64,000 bases of DNA from CAVQCA01 sp963763115 (GTDB taxonomy: Bacteria > Pseudomonadota > Gammaproteobacteria > UBA9214). The notes under the pieces are model-generated. The model had not been told where the DNA came from and searched no databases. It worked only from the letters and a program-made list of their open reading frames with translations. How positions within the stretch are numbered: the first letter of the stretch is position 1; each line of letters begins with the position of its first letter. Positions 62,931 to 64,000 of this stretch are shown here, one piece after another. The translations under genes and the position numbers were made by a program. The stretch covers positions 57,642 through 121,641 of the forward strand of contig CAVXNM010000031.1 in NCBI GenBank assembly GCA_963763115.1, given 5' to 3'.

Positions 62931-63025
62931 GATTGCTCCCTAATATCCGGTAATTATTTCCCTGAATGACCTGATTCAGTCATAAGCGGGTATTTGCCCG
63001 ACGCCCTGAAACGAATCAGAAGACT

Positions 63026-63580
63026 CTAGTGTTTAGGTTCGTAATTTACAGTATTAACCTGTGATATGAGACTCGAAAGTTTGGGATTGTCAGAAACGAT
63101 GAATGCAAAGTTCTTCCATTGCTCATCTGTGAAGGTGGTCATGATAAGTTCTCTGCACGAGAGTTTTATTTTCAGTAGCTGGCGCTGTAATTCCTGTATT
63201 TCTGACTGTGATGCAAGGAGGTGTTCTTTCGACACATCGGGCGATAACGATTCAATGCGAAATCGAACCATTTTCTCGATCACTTCATTCATGATATTAA
63301 CCATGTGTGTGTAATTCTTTTTTCGCCATGCGCGGAATGCATTCACCTGGTCATCGGTGAGCTGGAGTGTGTCTCTATTGAGCATGATGATCGGCATCAA
63401 CATCGGCATTAGACCAGAGGGTTCCAGGAGATCCACCCTATTCATGACTTCTTTCCAGTCATCAGTGGATAACTGGTGCTCACTGTTGTGCGCTGCCTGT
63501 GACACTGTCACAAGAAGGAAGAATGCGATAAAAATACCAATACAAGCGCTGAGAGTACCCCACAGACTTGATTTCTTCAT
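63026..63580 (-). CDS. Spy/CpxP-like periplasmic protein
   Basis: About 184 residues from the ATG at 63580. A signal sequence (LSACIGIFIAFFLLVTVSQA) is followed by a helical domain with two LTxxQ-type motifs: LQLTDDQVNAFRAWRKKNY (about residue 78) and MTTFTDEQWKNFAFIVSD near the end. Both are typical of Spy/CpxP-like periplasmic chaperones, which bind unfolded proteins and are induced by envelope stress. A reading from 63658 adds a non-signal extension. Assignment is by motif; a chaperone role is inferred. Confidence 0.7.
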   Translation of the reverse strand: MKKSSLWGTLSACIGIFIAFFLLVTVSQAAHNSEHQLSTDDWKEVMNRVDLLEPSGLMPMLMPIIMLNRDTLQLTDDQVNAFRAWRKKNYTHMVNIMNEVIEKMVRFRIESLSPDVSKEHLLASQSEIQELQRQLLKIKLSCRELIMTTFTDEQWKNFAFIVSDNPKLSSLISQVNTVNYEPKH

Positions 63581-63929
63581 GGCAGGACTCCGTGAATTCT
63601 GTTTATTGGCCTTAAAGTCTGGAATGATCGCCAGTAAACATGGCTTTTCCCTAGCCAACTAATTGTGTCAATCAACACTCGCCAATCTGGATTTCTGTGG
63701 AAGCAAATCACAGAGAGGCAATCGAGTCTAGTCTACTTCTCTAGAAGGAAAGATATTAGTATATGTACTTACATGGAGTCCAGGCCGCCATGAGCGACAA
63801 CAAAGGGCAGATGTCCGCCGTTAGTCACCTGTATCTGAAGGTCCGCCACCACCGGGCATTCTTGCCATCCCCTGGCGTAGGGGTAATGGCAACTTTATGG
63901 CGTACCTTGTCGTTAAGAAAAATTGCGTC

Positions 63930-64000
63930 TCATTGCTTATCGTACTCCGCCGGCGTCTTGCCTCCGCCGAACCACCAGTACTTGAGGTTGCCCCACAGTC
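63930..64000 (-). CDS. C-terminal end of a gene running off the window
   Basis: The reverse strand from the window edge reads 22 codons to a TGA at 63930-63932, giving LWGNLKYWWFGGGKTPAEYD and two more residues. Trp/Tyr density and lack of rare codons suggest a real protein end. I do not recognise the family. The region 63661-63929 before it shows nothing supported. Confidence 0.45.
   Translation of the reverse strand, partial: LWGNLKYWWFGGGKTPAEYDKQ

Overview
The window reads as chromosomal DNA of a gammaproteobacterium. The evidence is the fabA-fabB pair, Mla lipid-transport genes, an IscR/IscU pair, Rsd/AlgQ, YhcB, YajQ, YihY, YjbQ and an LptG permease. The gene content would suit the Chromatiales/Thiotrichales side, but no marker here fixes the order or genus. 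The base composition is moderately GC-rich by eye. I found no tRNA, rRNA, CRISPR array or intact transposase.

Layout. (1) 1-7.4 kb: the 5' part of a TIGR03790-like protein diverges from a GAF-SpoIIE phosphatase-HATPase protein. That gene overlaps a STAS gene, which is followed by mlaE, mlaD, mlaA and mlaC; mlaF and mazG lie on the other strand. (2) 8-10 kb: rsd, then iscR-iscU behind a near-consensus IscR type 1 site. This IscR lacks every [2Fe-2S] ligand. (3) 10-26 kb: housekeeping genes (RibD-like reductase, two Nudix enzymes, a D-2-hydroxyacid dehydrogenase, YggS, YhcB, YjbQ, YihY, a receiver plus degenerate-GGDEF protein, YajQ, FabA-FabB, a double thioredoxin, QueD, a Sel1 protein, NadA). 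(4) 26.5-30 kb: a hipBA-type module next to an N-terminally truncated TrkA-N protein, then a DmeF-like metal exporter. (5) 30-38.5 kb: hydrolase, pirin and DoxX divergent from a LysR gene, then an Att-like ABC system (ATPase, FtsX-type permease, AttH-like protein). (6) 39-47 kb: a damaged LbtU-like porin, an RND/MFP/OMF efflux operon carrying a MITE-like hairpin between two of its genes, and an isoprenylcysteine methyltransferase-like protein.

(7) 47-54.4 kb is a rearranged region. Two apparently identical 919-bp copies of a family-25-like glycosyltransferase gene bracket a headless response-regulator fragment, a remnant of lptF and an intact lptG. Beyond the second copy lie a secreted Cys-containing protein and an OmpR/EnvZ-type pair, whose promoter palindrome is also preserved beside the regulator fragment. 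(8) 54.4-64 kb: a histone-H1-like/DUF2934 protein, a DoxX protein, and a PspA-like / membrane protein / VWA operon divergent from a second two-component system. An 11-bp-period repeat placed as an activator site and another MITE-like hairpin lie between those two units. A small exported peptide, a Spy/CpxP-like protein and the last codons of an unidentified gene close the window.

Common threads are envelope maintenance (Mla, Att-like, LptG, PspA/VWA, Spy-like, two two-component systems) and genome wear (truncated, frameshifted and duplicated segments). The strongest candidates for new biology are the partner-switching protein co-linear with mla genes, the ligandless IscR beneath a type 1 operator, and the PspA/VWA envelope-stress cluster.
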